Positions 7,283 through 16,713 of a DNA stretch of 32,035 nucleotides are shown here, in pieces. Position 1 is the first letter of the stretch, and every line of letters starts with the position of its first letter. Source of the stretch: a virus. Made by a program: the position numbers and the translations under genes. Location of the stretch: positions 1 through 32,035 of the IMG/VR virus record IMGVR_UViG_3300043446_002476, one strand, 5' to 3'. The notes beneath the pieces were generated by a model that was not told the DNA's origin, made no database searches, and saw only the letters and a program-made list of their open reading frames with translations.

Positions 7283-8452
7283 TTACACGGATTCTGGTTG
7301 GTCTACATGGGTAATATCAGTGTGAAGAGAAACTTGTGCAACATCACTATGGCTATTCACAAACGACACGTCACTATGACTATTGACAAACGAAATATCA
7401 TTGTGCGTATTTACAAATGAAATGTCGTTATGAGTGCTCACACGGGATACGTCACTATGCGCAATACTGCGCGATACATCATTATGCGAATTTTGAAAAG
7501 ATATATCGGTATGCGCATCTGCATGTGAGTCGGAATGACTATCTACAAAATCTCCTGTAACATCGTGATGGTATTCAAGCAACCAACCATCGCTATGCAC
7601 GGGTGTTCGAGGTTCAAGCGGAAAATGCTGTGCATTGTTCGTATTGCCGCCAATGAAATTGGTGGGGCTATCATAATGATATCCATCATAATGAGGTTCA
7701 TCGGAGTAAGCATCAGAGTGCGAGTCAAAAAATTCCGCCGGTTGATCATAATGATTTTCTGGGTCATACCCACCATCACCATAAGGATAATAATTATCCG
7801 TATGCGTGTCGGTATGTGAATCGGAATGACTGTATCCCGCCTCGTCCGTATGATCATCATGTTGCTCGATTTCATCATCATGATAATAGGGTTCATCAGT
7901 GTACGCATCGGTGTGTGCGTCTGAATGCGCACTACTGAATGCAATATCGGTGTGCGCGTCGGTGTGGGCAATGTCCGTGTGCGCGTCCGAATGCGCAATG
8001 TCCGTATGGGCATCGGTATGTGCAATGTCCGTGTGGGCATCCGTGTGGGGAGTCACTGCGGTGGTATCGGTATGTGGAGTATCCGTATGTAAATCTGTGT
8101 GCGCTGTATCGGTATGAGAATTTACAAATGAGGTGTCATTATGTGCCCAGTGCTCATATTGCGATTCCCCAAGAAAATGTAACTGTCCGTTTGCACTAGA
8201 CGGCGCATACGAAGTCTCAATCCAGATAGAACCCGCTTTTCCCGTCTGCTGTTCTACTGCGGCTCCGTTTGCACGACGTTCAACCCCCAATGCGTCAATA
8301 TAATGAATATTATTCGCTTCAATCCACAGACTCCCCGATTTCGCACCAGCGGGTGTGGCGACCGTCGTACCTAAAAAACGGAAACGGGTGTTAGCCGCAT
8401 TTCGCCAATACAGATACGTTCCGTCAACCCACATCGAACCATTTGCTGCCAT
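7283..8452 (-). CDS. His-Xaa-Asp repeat virion-like protein, likely modification substrate
   Basis: The protein is 389 residues. Residues 5-100 hold three degenerate units of about 35 residues beginning GSMWVDG, GSLWIEA and GSIWIET, each with a hydrophobic beta-strand pattern (LHYID/LHFLG type) that I associate with phage appendage proteins. Residues 104-384 are dominated by His-Xaa-Asp: about 38 triplets by hand count, mostly HTD, HSD and HND, also HYD, HDD, HAD, HHD and HVD, with three Tyr-Xaa-Asp variants (YTD, YSD, YGD). No signal peptide, membrane segment or cysteine is seen. It starts 4 bases after the fibre-like gene stop, with GGAG about 11 bases before the ATG. It lies directly upstream of two radical SAM/SPASM genes whose tails share the triplet. 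A structural appendage that is crosslinked by these enzymes is my preferred reading. A metal-binding His/Asp fibre is the alternative. No family is recognised. Confidence 0.8.
   Translation of the reverse strand: MAANGSMWVDGTYLYWRNAANTRFRFLGTTVATPAGAKSGSLWIEANNIHYIDALGVERRANGAAVEQQTGKAGSIWIETSYAPSSANGQLHFLGESQYEHWAHNDTSFVNSHTDTAHTDLHTDTPHTDTTAVTPHTDAHTDIAHTDAHTDIAHSDAHTDIAHTDAHTDIAFSSAHSDAHTDAYTDEPYYHDDEIEQHDDHTDEAGYSHSDSHTDTHTDNYYPYGDGGYDPENHYDQPAEFFDSHSDAYSDEPHYDGYHYDSPTNFIGGNTNNAQHFPLEPRTPVHSDGWLLEYHHDVTGDFVDSHSDSHADAHTDISFQNSHNDVSRSIAHSDVSRVSTHNDISFVNTHNDISFVNSHSDVSFVNSHSDVAQVSLHTDITHVDQPESV
7301..8143 (-). repeat. His-Xaa-Asp triplet region with 9-residue periods
   Basis: Two stretches have a 9-residue period. 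The first, around residues 139-170, repeats AHTDAHTDI (27 bp at the DNA level). The second, around residues 342-370, repeats I/V-SFVN-T/S-H-x-D. The middle part is irregular and Tyr-rich. His and Asp of each triplet are kept while the residues around them drift. Confidence 0.9.
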
Positions 8453-8456
8453 GCTA

Positions 8457-9737
8457 TTACGTGCTCCACTTATCTGTGCCTACTGGGAGAACCAACCGAC
8501 CACTCGTCGAATTATTCAAATCCACGGTATTTGCGACTACCACGGTACCATTTACGGTCAACGTACTGGATGCCACAAGTGCTCCTGCGAACGTTTTGGT
8601 ACCAGCAAATGATTGTGCGGTAGTATTAACATATCCCGTAACACTTGTATTTGCATCAACGCCAATTGGGGCGCTAATTACTCGCCACCGAGCACCACTA
8701 CCGACACTGACATCATAGTATAGCATACAGGTTCCACCGCCAGGAATTTGGAAATCTGTACTACCGGGGCAAAGCACGCCATTGGCCCCTGCGGCGGTAT
8801 TCGCGTGTTGAAAAATCAACGTGACCGTGCCGGTATTAAACAACACCAATTGACGGTATTGCGTCGTATTGGCTTGTGCAATACCCGATACAAGTTTCCC
8901 GGTATACCCAGAGGACGGGTCGGTTGCGGTGACACGATGAATGACCGCATTCGCGTTGGCAGATAACGGTGCGGCGATACCGGTGCCACTTAAATTGGTA
9001 GACGTTTCAACAAAACTACTACTGAATGCAAGCGGGCCGCCAAGTAGTAGCGCACTATTAAATGTCACGTTACTGTTAAACGTCACATTGCCGTTAAACG
9101 TGCTAATATTATTAGTCGTCAGAGTACCGTTGGTGATCGTATTTGGACTTAACGTTAAATTTGTGCCCGTAAAGAAAATATTAGCAGCATTGGTAGTGTA
9201 TACCGTACTGTTTGTGACGATTTGCGATATTGTCGCATTTATGTTGTAACTTAATCCCGCCCCCACCGTCATCGTGTTGACTGACGAGTTTGTCGTAACA
9301 GTCAGTACCGTTGTGGCCAGCGCAACGTTCTTGGTCAGAGTCGCTACCGCGTTGATGGTCACCGCACCTTGAAACAGAGCGTTCGGGCCAAACGTTACGT
9401 CGGTGCCCGACCACACGGTGTTCGTCATCGTAATACTAAGATTTGTACCGTAGAGCGACGCAGTATTCACATTGCTTGCGCCCAGTTTCAAACTTAGCAA
9501 TGGGGTAGATGCTCCCAATGACGTACCACCTAACACCACGTTCGCATTAGCGACTAACGACGTGGTATGCACCGCTCCATTCACATACACATTACCCGTC
9601 GCCACTAAATTGGCGCTGGAGGTGTTCGTCACTAGCACATATGCGTTAGTATTAGCAATATGCGCAATAACGTTATTCGTAGCATCAAGCCACGTATTAA
9701 ATGTGTCGGTCGTTTGAATGGGTGATGGTAGAGGCAT
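8457..9737 (-). CDS. Tail fibre-like protein
   Basis: The protein is 426 residues. The N-terminus (MPLPSPIQTTDTFNTWLDATNNVI) is related to the start of the truncated fibre gene at 1-1577. The middle is Thr/Asn/Ser/Val-rich beta-repeat sequence typical of trimeric fibre shafts (TFNGNVTFNSNVTFNSALL and similar). Residues about 255-355 look like a small beta-sandwich (YRQLVLFNTGTVTLIFQHAN, then CPGSTDFQIPGGGTCMLYYD and ARWRVI) of a kind common in phage fibre tips and collars. The C-terminus returns to shaft-like repeats (FAGTKTFAGAL). The stop of the preceding small gene is 2 bases upstream. The ribosome site is weak (CGAG). Function as a fibre or adhesin is inferred from composition, position after the large DUF4815-like protein, and the paralogous fibre downstream. 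Confidence 0.75.
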   Translation of the reverse strand: MPLPSPIQTTDTFNTWLDATNNVIAHIANTNAYVLVTNTSSANLVATGNVYVNGAVHTTSLVANANVVLGGTSLGASTPLLSLKLGASNVNTASLYGTNLSITMTNTVWSGTDVTFGPNALFQGAVTINAVATLTKNVALATTVLTVTTNSSVNTMTVGAGLSYNINATISQIVTNSTVYTTNAANIFFTGTNLTLSPNTITNGTLTTNNISTFNGNVTFNSNVTFNSALLLGGPLAFSSSFVETSTNLSGTGIAAPLSANANAVIHRVTATDPSSGYTGKLVSGIAQANTTQYRQLVLFNTGTVTLIFQHANTAAGANGVLCPGSTDFQIPGGGTCMLYYDVSVGSGARWRVISAPIGVDANTSVTGYVNTTAQSFAGTKTFAGALVASSTLTVNGTVVVANTVDLNNSTSGRLVLPVGTDKWST

Positions 9738-9739
9738 AG

Positions 9740-10006
9740 TTAGTCTCGTTCAGAAAAGATTACTGGATATTTAGCGACCAGTGTAGAAACGTGTTGCACC
9801 AGTTCTTGTAATAATGCCTCACACCGATCGATGCGACCATTTAAGGCTTCAAATCGTTCGTCCACCGTGCGTTGTTGGGTGGTCACCTTTTTCAAGGTTG
9901 CTCGCATTCGACGATGCCGCGCCAATTCGTCCGCATTAGTTGCCAATAGCGCCTGCGTTTCTGTATCTCTTACGACGCGAGAATCTTTGGTCTGCACTAA
10001 AGCCAT
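9740..10006 (-). CDS. Small coiled-coil protein of unknown function
   Basis: The protein is 88 residues. Residues about 15-75 are strongly helical and charged with heptad-like spacing of hydrophobics (LLATNADELARHRRMRATL, then VDERFEALNGRIDRCEALL), consistent with a coiled coil, and the final third is VSTLVAKYPVIF. No domain is recognised. It lies between the huge baseplate-like gene and the first fibre gene, which would suit a linker, trimerisation or assembly-chaperone role, but this is only inference. The ATG is preceded by GATAAATA and exactly five bases. AAGGA is also present but about 12 bases away. Confidence 0.65.
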   Translation of the reverse strand: MALVQTKDSRVVRDTETQALLATNADELARHRRMRATLKKVTTQQRTVDERFEALNGRIDRCEALLQELVQHVSTLVAKYPVIFSERD

Positions 10007-10011
10007 ATAGA

Positions 10012-10019
10012 TATTTATC
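10012..10019 (-). promoter_or_regulatory. Late-promoter-like octamer GATAAATA, 5 bases before ATG
   Basis: On the minus strand GATAAATA is followed by TCTAT and the ATG of the coiled-coil gene. T4 late promoters use TATAAATA at about -13 to -6, so transcription from this box would start at or near the A of the ATG. The same arrangement occurs before gp25 and the gp5 OB gene. Confidence 0.45.
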
Positions 10020-10020
10020 C

Positions 10021-13000
10021 TTATTCATCCAACGCAATGATGCGCAGGTTGGAGATTAACGGCACATTAACTGTATCTACCTCATACGGACTATCCGTTT
10101 TTGACGACCGCAACACCACTTTAATCGCAAACGTATGGAATCGATCAAACGTGGTGCCATTAGAAACATACGACGCTTTATTATCTACTGTGCGATATTC
10201 GTATTCTCGACGAATTGCGCTTGATGTTGAGTAGAGTTCTTCTTGTCCTTCCTTTAACACCATCAACGTCCACGGTTTTTCTTCAAATTTTTGCGGGTCG
10301 CCGGTGGCTAAGATACGGTAATAGACATCAATGTTATGCTGTGGTGCTCGCACCGCAGACAGATACACCTTCAAGTCTCCCGCATCAAATCCATCGGCCA
10401 ACGTGATAGGCAGCGTCAGATACCGCGCCTTCTGTTCTCCATATACACGCGAGGTTCCGCTAGTTTCTCCAACATACGTAAAGGTGGGCTGACCAGTCGC
10501 CGTAAAATCAGTATTGGAAGCCATCGCGAGTGTCGGAGTTTCCGTATATCCGTATCCAGCATTAGCGACGTAAATACTCGTAACATATCCCGTCGTATTT
10601 GTATTCGCATACAATACCGCACCGGTACCATTGCCTCCACTCACGGTCAATGCGTATGAATTTCCGCTCGTAGAATAGTTGGCAGACGCAGACGTATTTG
10701 GAGTTGCTGCCGTAAACGCCACTCCATTGGCGTACAGCCGACCATTGTCTACCATGTTTTTAATTAACAGTGCGCTCAACCGCTCCACATCATACACCGG
10801 AGAGACATGCGAATTTGACGTGCGCAATGTTGCCGTTAATTGTAAGGACGATGCGTGACCTTCAACAATGCGCTTACGTTCCGACATTGCAACCGTCATA
10901 TTCGGCGTAAAGACCTGCGAACTTGCCACATCTGACGTGTTGACCGTCTTGAGCGTGTAGTGTGTATATTGTTGAGTTGCAGGGAAATCCAAATGATCGA
11001 CCCCCAGATACAACAAGTCGTAATCAATCTCGTCAATTAACGTGCTGTAATTGTTCGCTAATTGTAACGCGAGAGTGCCCTGAGACATACTAAACTCGGC
11101 CCGATGAATGACAAACGTTAAATCTTCCAATGGTTCGGGTACCCATGTCCGCGCATTTTGGGACTTGAAGAGCACACCGCCATGCGGTTGCTGTGTAATG
11201 ATATTACTCGACCCAATCAATTGTTTGCCAAGTTCACCCACAAACACTTCATATTCATTTGAGTTGGACAGCACCACAAAGGCATATTCAAAATTTGGCG
11301 CCAAGTATTGTGGTGTATCGAAAGTAAAGCGCGTATAGTGCGACGAATTCCCCGGTGACGGCGTGACACCCGTAGGAACTACCTTAATGTTCCCTGCGGT
11401 CACCGTCGCTTTGGCCAAGGTTGTATCCGCAGAAGGCACACCATTAACCGTGGTGCGAAGTTCTACGGTCACGTCCATATCAGTGACGCCTTTTTTACCA
11501 AAGAACAAATCGACCGCCGTAATGTATACTCCGTTTGGATATTCTTCTTTACTAATCAAGAATGTCTGGGCTAACGGATCGATATACCGAATAAATTCCC
11601 AATCCTCATCAACGTTAGTTGTTGTAGAACTCGATGACGTAATCTCACCCTGTGTCGTCCACGACTCCGTTTGGCGCGTACGCACAATTTCTTTTTGTTT
11701 GACCACGGTTGTGCCTTGCGCACTAAATTGACGACGCGCTGACGATTCTATCAAACTATTTGGTGTAATGTTTTCTAACCGGAATACGCGGGTGCCCGTA
11801 TTAAATTGTAAATCCGTGCTCATCACGCGCATGTTAGCATTGGCGCCGGCTCCTGTAGGTTGACGCATACCCGGCAGTCGGAACATTCCAAAAAACGAGC
11901 CGGGGCTGACCGCCGACGCGGTGGTATTACCCGTTCCGGTTGTTTGGAGGTCTCCGATGCTATACCGAATAGGATTATCCGTTGTATATGATGTAAACTG
12001 TTGCGCAAATGCCGCGCTTACGTCACCTGGCAATCCTTCGAGCACCACGTCACGAGTGCTTGGGTTGTAACTTGTAATTCTGGCCATATACCCCGCAACG
12101 CCTGATGTTGCGACGGTTGGTGTAGTATTGTCCAACAAGTTAACATATCGCAAATATCCACCATCGGTAAAATGAATAATTTTTCCGGTGTAGGGATCGC
12201 TAGTAGTTACCGCACCCGTACCCAGTCGAAGAGTCCACGGAGAATTACTTGTTACCTGCTGCGCTTGTCCGTGCCAATGGTCGTATCCAGTAATAGATAC
12301 ACCACTCACCGTAGTTTGCCCAACCAATGCGTCGGGATTTTGACGTGAGGTGATGGTCGCGCCCGCAAATGCCCCTCGCGCATCAGTCACATACAAATAG
12401 GCAGTTCCCGTTGAGGCGTTTGTCACTATCCCAACGATACGAGCCGTAGCGCCGCCATTTGTAGTGATAATATCTCCCACTTGAAATGTTGCGGCATTGG
12501 TATCGGTAATGGTAATACGATTGGCACGTTCCATGTAATTGGTGACATCAATTTCATCAAACGTGGCGCGAAGCGTTGCGCCGGGTAATAATCCACCTGA
12601 CATGATATCCACATCAATTCCACGCATCTTATGCGCGATGGATTGATCGATTACTCGTTCACCCAAATCCGTAGTAATAGTACTTACTTTAGTATGTGCA
12701 AATGTGGCCTGTGCGTAGTTGGTAGTCGTGGTGGGAGTAATAGTTTTAGTAACTAACCATTCCTGCTCACGCACACCCGCCGTGCCGCGCGCCCATTCTT
12801 GATCGGGATGGGGATTATTTGGATCGGTGGTTCCAGTTTTCCATCCAGTCCAATGTGACACTTCCGTAGTGGGCGATCCCGTAACGGACGTTTCCCAATA
12901 ATTCCACGACGTAGAAACCGTTTCACCATCCACAATGCCATCATTTTCATTAAATAGGGACACTACTAAATCTGGTTTTGTGATGGTATCTATCCACGTA

Positions 13001-16000
13001 TCACTACTTGGGAACATACGTATTGACCCAATCCACGAAAACACGTTAAATGGATTAATGTTAATAGATTTAGATGCTAGTCCTTGTGTTACCAACGGCA
13101 CTTGCGTATACGTTAACGATATCAGTTTTGACCCGCCCGTGCCCATTTCCTGTACGTTTGACGACCCCGTGGGATTGACGGTCAATGATTTTTGTCGAAC
13201 GACACCGCGTGGGCGCATCTGCTGATTTTCATGATCCAACGCAACGGTCATATCTCGATGCTTGAAATTTCCAACTTTATCAGTTGAGAAATTATCGGTG
13301 ACGATACCATTCTTAAACCGCTCGTTATCGTACTCGTCTAACTCAGGATTGTTGAGCGACTGTAAGTCCATTGTGGACAATGCCGCGTAGTATTCTAAAT
13401 TTTCAATACGCTTTTCCAGTGTGCGAATATCTTTCATCGTGTAACGGCGATATTCAAATGGATGCACCACGACGGTATTTGCGAACGGTGTATATGCGGG
13501 ATATGACATCACATACAACGTAATGCCATCAGGATCATCTCCCGGAACTTGTGGGTCAACTGCCGGTGTGCCCGTAATGACACGGAATCGCTTATCCTTC
13601 GTGAGTACTAATTTATCTACACGAGGCAAATAAAATTCATAATCTGCTCGATACGACGCCATAGGATACGGCAGTACGGTGGTATCAAACGTGACCGTTC
13701 CTGACGTATAGGGGTTTGTTGCGGTATTGGCTGATGCAAGATTCGTCGTGCGAACCGGGCGGAAATCTACATGCGTGGCCAACGGTTTTACGTCGCCATT
13801 TTTAGAATTAACAAAGACGGGTATCTCTTCAATGGCAACGCCACTGTAACTTGCTGGATTAAAATATCCAAGTCCTGCGGTTGCGGCGCTATGCGCCCAC
13901 CGATCGACTATGACTAACAATTGCGAGCAATTCGTGGTGTAATGAACTTTTCCGGCTTTCAATTCAATGGATGAAAAATCATAACACCAATCACGTTGCC
14001 CAGAATCAAACTGATAATTATCCGTAACATCAACTACCGCCGAAGTATTGGTGCTAATCGTGTTTGCGTCTTTGACCGCATAAATTTTCTTGATGGCGTT
14101 TACATCCGCAATACCTAAACTGACCACGCGATTCGACGAGGTATTAATACTATTAATTGCAATGTGGCCTTTGTTGTTATTCGTATTAGAAATAAGCATT
14201 CCTAATGAATTAACACCGACACTACTGAGTGAGGTATTGCCCACATACAGCGTCTTGGTGCGCGCCCCGTTAGAGTCAACCGCCATTCTTGCATACACGT
14301 CGATTGTCGTTGTACCGGGACTAGTAAATCCAGAGATTGCCGTGTTGGGTACGCCCATCCGAATAGTGTAATCGTCCACATCCGCAACGGCCGCATTCAA
14401 CGGAATGGGGCATCCGTTGCTACTCAAAGACGCGACAATGTAATGAAACACATCTTCGGACTGTGGATACGGAAATTCACCGGTGCCCAACGCCACGGTT
14501 AATGAGTTAATGGTAAAGACCACATTCCCTGTAGTCACTGAGTCATTACCTGATACCGAACCGAGGTAGCGCAGGACTTCATAGTTTTCGTCCGTAATTG
14601 TGTTAGGCTCAATCACTCCACCGCGATACCGAAACAAGAGCGGTGTGGCGTTTGTGTTCTGCATTACGGTATTTCCGTTGGCTGCGTAACCAACTTTACC
14701 AAAGATGCTTACTGAAGTGCCTTTGGTTTTAGTATTGGCATTATTAGTCATTGACCGAATGCACTTGTCACTAAACGTCACCTGTACATTTGCTGTAGTA
14801 TTAACCGTGCCAAGCACATCGTCGGAATCAAGCGTCAACGTATGCTGACGCAAAGTGGTCGTGTTGCTAGAGTCCACGGACGCCAATACCGGATAACTAA
14901 CCTCGTAGCCATCTACCGTATAGAGTTTAACGGTCGCGCCCACAAATGCGTGATTGCCAACGGGAAGAGCGCCGCCACTTGACGATGACGCATTTTGTGT
15001 CAGCGTAAGAGTTTTTGCACTCAGATTTTTTGCAACACCCGTAAGTTGAACGTTGGAGTTAGCGTCACCCGTTACCGTAAAAGTCTTGGTCTGGAACTCG
15101 GCACCAACCAAATACATCTTGTAGGTGGTGTTTGCGTCACCAATACCCGAATGATATAAAAACGATCGCACTCGTGCTGTACCAATCTTGCTAGACAGAT
15201 AGTTACCTGCGGTTGCGTTTACAAGATTGACATTCACATTAGAAAATGGCACACAATGTAAATCTACTTGTTCCATTGTGTTGATGTTAAACAAGCCAGT
15301 GTCTCGGGTCACAATGACATACGGGCCAAATCCTGTGCTCACCGTCCCATTGTCTACCGTTTGCGTTGTTCGCGCACGATCGACCGGAATTTTTGAAACC
15401 CCACGAGTCTCAATTTCGTACCCACGCACATACGCTTTGCCGGCTTCTAATTCTATGTTGAGTTTATCAGCAGACACTACCGTCGCAACAGTGTTTGTAA
15501 ACTCAATAGTAAATGCCGCATTAACAACTAACGCGGTATTACTGGTAATACTGACAACTTTTCGTCGTTCACCATTTACTACTAATACATCACCAACGAC
15601 AATTTCTGATTCGAACAACGTGGTAACATTACTTGTTGACCCATTAGCCAACGTAATAGTCGTAATGATATTGGCACCTTGAATGATTGGACTGGTCGCA
15701 TTCCCCGTTACAAACCCCGTAATATTGGGAATATTCAGTGGCGGATTATGGTCTTTGACCAACAACCGAAATGGCTTGACTACATAATCTCCCGACTCAT
15801 CATTAGTGCGACGAGCCAGCGTATTTTCAATAAAGGTTGATTGAAGACGATCAGGTTGTGGTTGAATGACACCTTCCACGATACGCGCAATTTCAATAAA
15901 ATCCGTATTGCTGTTTGTCGCGATTCGATCGTCTAAAATATCTTTAGCCGTTAAAATCGCAGAAATTTTCAAGCGGTCGGCACCAGGCCCTGCATAGTTA

Positions 16001-16701
16001 GTGGTGCCTAACGCAGGATCAAGAAGCGTCGCATCGTCGGCCGCGGTAACAATACTTTCAAGAATCGTGAATCCTACCCGCTTGCTTGGCGACTGGGATC
16101 CTGTATTCAAGATAATTGTTTGCTTGGGCACCTCGACTAGATGCCCACGCAAATAAAATACGCCTTTTTCTACTGAGAACGTGCTGGCAACGTTAGTAGC
16201 CGCAGTGCCAGGAGCCACGACCATTGTTGTGATCGCGTCACCCGTCGTGATATCCGAAAATTGCACACTTTCTTCTGGGTCAAATGAAGTGGCAGATAAA
16301 GGAGCAAACAAAATAGCCGCGTACGATGACGTAGGTTGTTTGGATACTTGAATTACAATCGCACGAGCACCGCTTGTCAACCCTTCGGCTAACGCACCGA
16401 CATTGGTTTCGGGATTAAAAAAGTTATTGATATCAACCGCATCATTGCGTACCACTTGCAACACAACACCGTTGGTATCAAGCGTCTGTTGCCCGCCGCT
16501 GACCGCTGCACCTTCACGATAGACACTGGATGTCACCTGCTCCACCTGATTTTGCAGGATAGACTGCACTTGATTCAGTTCTCGCGTCTGTACTGGTGTA
16601 CGTGGTTTAATTAGCACCCGATGAAACCGCTTGTCGCGGTCGTAATCATCCCAGTAAGGGCTGCTGCGAAGAATGTCCTGTGTCGTGTTTGATAGCGGCA
16701 T
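10021..16701 (-). CDS. Giant DUF4815-like baseplate or fibre-attachment protein
   Basis: The protein is 2226 residues. The N-terminus (YDRDKRFHRVLIKPRTPVQ, then RELNQVQSILQNQVE) fits the DUF4815 signature seen in structural proteins of aquatic T4-like phages, which are usually much shorter. A beta-barrel-like module (about 340-395; GDVLVVNGERRKVVSI) and a related one (about 1390-1455; FQVGDIITTNGGATARIVGI) are inserted. The region from about 1650 (LAQTFLISKEEYPNGVYITAVDLFFGKKGV) to 1870 is the conserved C-terminal part of such proteins. A Gly-rich GYGYTETPTL segment follows at about 2000-2067. AGGA lies about 8 bases before the ATG. It follows the gp8-like wedge gene and precedes the fibre genes, so a baseplate-periphery protein connecting wedges to fibres is likely. 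Its exact T4 counterpart (for example gp10-like) cannot be settled here. Confidence 0.8.
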   Translation of the reverse strand: MPLSNTTQDILRSSPYWDDYDRDKRFHRVLIKPRTPVQTRELNQVQSILQNQVEQVTSSVYREGAAVSGGQQTLDTNGVVLQVVRNDAVDINNFFNPETNVGALAEGLTSGARAIVIQVSKQPTSSYAAILFAPLSATSFDPEESVQFSDITTGDAITTMVVAPGTAATNVASTFSVEKGVFYLRGHLVEVPKQTIILNTGSQSPSKRVGFTILESIVTAADDATLLDPALGTTNYAGPGADRLKISAILTAKDILDDRIATNSNTDFIEIARIVEGVIQPQPDRLQSTFIENTLARRTNDESGDYVVKPFRLLVKDHNPPLNIPNITGFVTGNATSPIIQGANIITTITLANGSTSNVTTLFESEIVVGDVLVVNGERRKVVSITSNTALVVNAAFTIEFTNTVATVVSADKLNIELEAGKAYVRGYEIETRGVSKIPVDRARTTQTVDNGTVSTGFGPYVIVTRDTGLFNINTMEQVDLHCVPFSNVNVNLVNATAGNYLSSKIGTARVRSFLYHSGIGDANTTYKMYLVGAEFQTKTFTVTGDANSNVQLTGVAKNLSAKTLTLTQNASSSSGGALPVGNHAFVGATVKLYTVDGYEVSYPVLASVDSSNTTTLRQHTLTLDSDDVLGTVNTTANVQVTFSDKCIRSMTNNANTKTKGTSVSIFGKVGYAANGNTVMQNTNATPLLFRYRGGVIEPNTITDENYEVLRYLGSVSGNDSVTTGNVVFTINSLTVALGTGEFPYPQSEDVFHYIVASLSSNGCPIPLNAAVADVDDYTIRMGVPNTAISGFTSPGTTTIDVYARMAVDSNGARTKTLYVGNTSLSSVGVNSLGMLISNTNNNKGHIAINSINTSSNRVVSLGIADVNAIKKIYAVKDANTISTNTSAVVDVTDNYQFDSGQRDWCYDFSSIELKAGKVHYTTNCSQLLVIVDRWAHSAATAGLGYFNPASYSGVAIEEIPVFVNSKNGDVKPLATHVDFRPVRTTNLASANTATNPYTSGTVTFDTTVLPYPMASYRADYEFYLPRVDKLVLTKDKRFRVITGTPAVDPQVPGDDPDGITLYVMSYPAYTPFANTVVVHPFEYRRYTMKDIRTLEKRIENLEYYAALSTMDLQSLNNPELDEYDNERFKNGIVTDNFSTDKVGNFKHRDMTVALDHENQQMRPRGVVRQKSLTVNPTGSSNVQEMGTGGSKLISLTYTQVPLVTQGLASKSININPFNVFSWIGSIRMFPSSDTWIDTITKPDLVVSLFNENDGIVDGETVSTSWNYWETSVTGSPTTEVSHWTGWKTGTTDPNNPHPDQEWARGTAGVREQEWLVTKTITPTTTTNYAQATFAHTKVSTITTDLGERVIDQSIAHKMRGIDVDIMSGGLLPGATLRATFDEIDVTNYMERANRITITDTNAATFQVGDIITTNGGATARIVGIVTNASTGTAYLYVTDARGAFAGATITSRQNPDALVGQTTVSGVSITGYDHWHGQAQQVTSNSPWTLRLGTGAVTTSDPYTGKIIHFTDGGYLRYVNLLDNTTPTVATSGVAGYMARITSYNPSTRDVVLEGLPGDVSAAFAQQFTSYTTDNPIRYSIGDLQTTGTGNTTASAVSPGSFFGMFRLPGMRQPTGAGANANMRVMSTDLQFNTGTRVFRLENITPNSLIESSARRQFSAQGTTVVKQKEIVRTRQTESWTTQGEITSSSSTTTNVDEDWEFIRYIDPLAQTFLISKEEYPNGVYITAVDLFFGKKGVTDMDVTVELRTTVNGVPSADTTLAKATVTAGNIKVVPTGVTPSPGNSSHYTRFTFDTPQYLAPNFEYAFVVLSNSNEYEVFVGELGKQLIGSSNIITQQPHGGVLFKSQNARTWVPEPLEDLTFVIHRAEFSMSQGTLALQLANNYSTLIDEIDYDLLYLGVDHLDFPATQQYTHYTLKTVNTSDVASSQVFTPNMTVAMSERKRIVEGHASSLQLTATLRTSNSHVSPVYDVERLSALLIKNMVDNGRLYANGVAFTAATPNTSASANYSTSGNSYALTVSGGNGTGAVLYANTNTTGYVTSIYVANAGYGYTETPTLAMASNTDFTATGQPTFTYVGETSGTSRVYGEQKARYLTLPITLADGFDAGDLKVYLSAVRAPQHNIDVYYRILATGDPQKFEEKPWTLMVLKEGQEELYSTSSAIRREYEYRTVDNKASYVSNGTTFDRFHTFAIKVVLRSSKTDSPYEVDTVNVPLISNLRIIALDE

Positions 16702-16713
16702 ACTATGTTCCTA

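Noticed and set aside
7543-8040. 165-codon alternative frame on the minus strand inside the His-Xaa-Asp gene
   Set aside because: Its Arg/Thr/Met-Ile-rich repeats are the frame-shifted reading of the His-Xaa-Asp codons, with no recognisable start signal.
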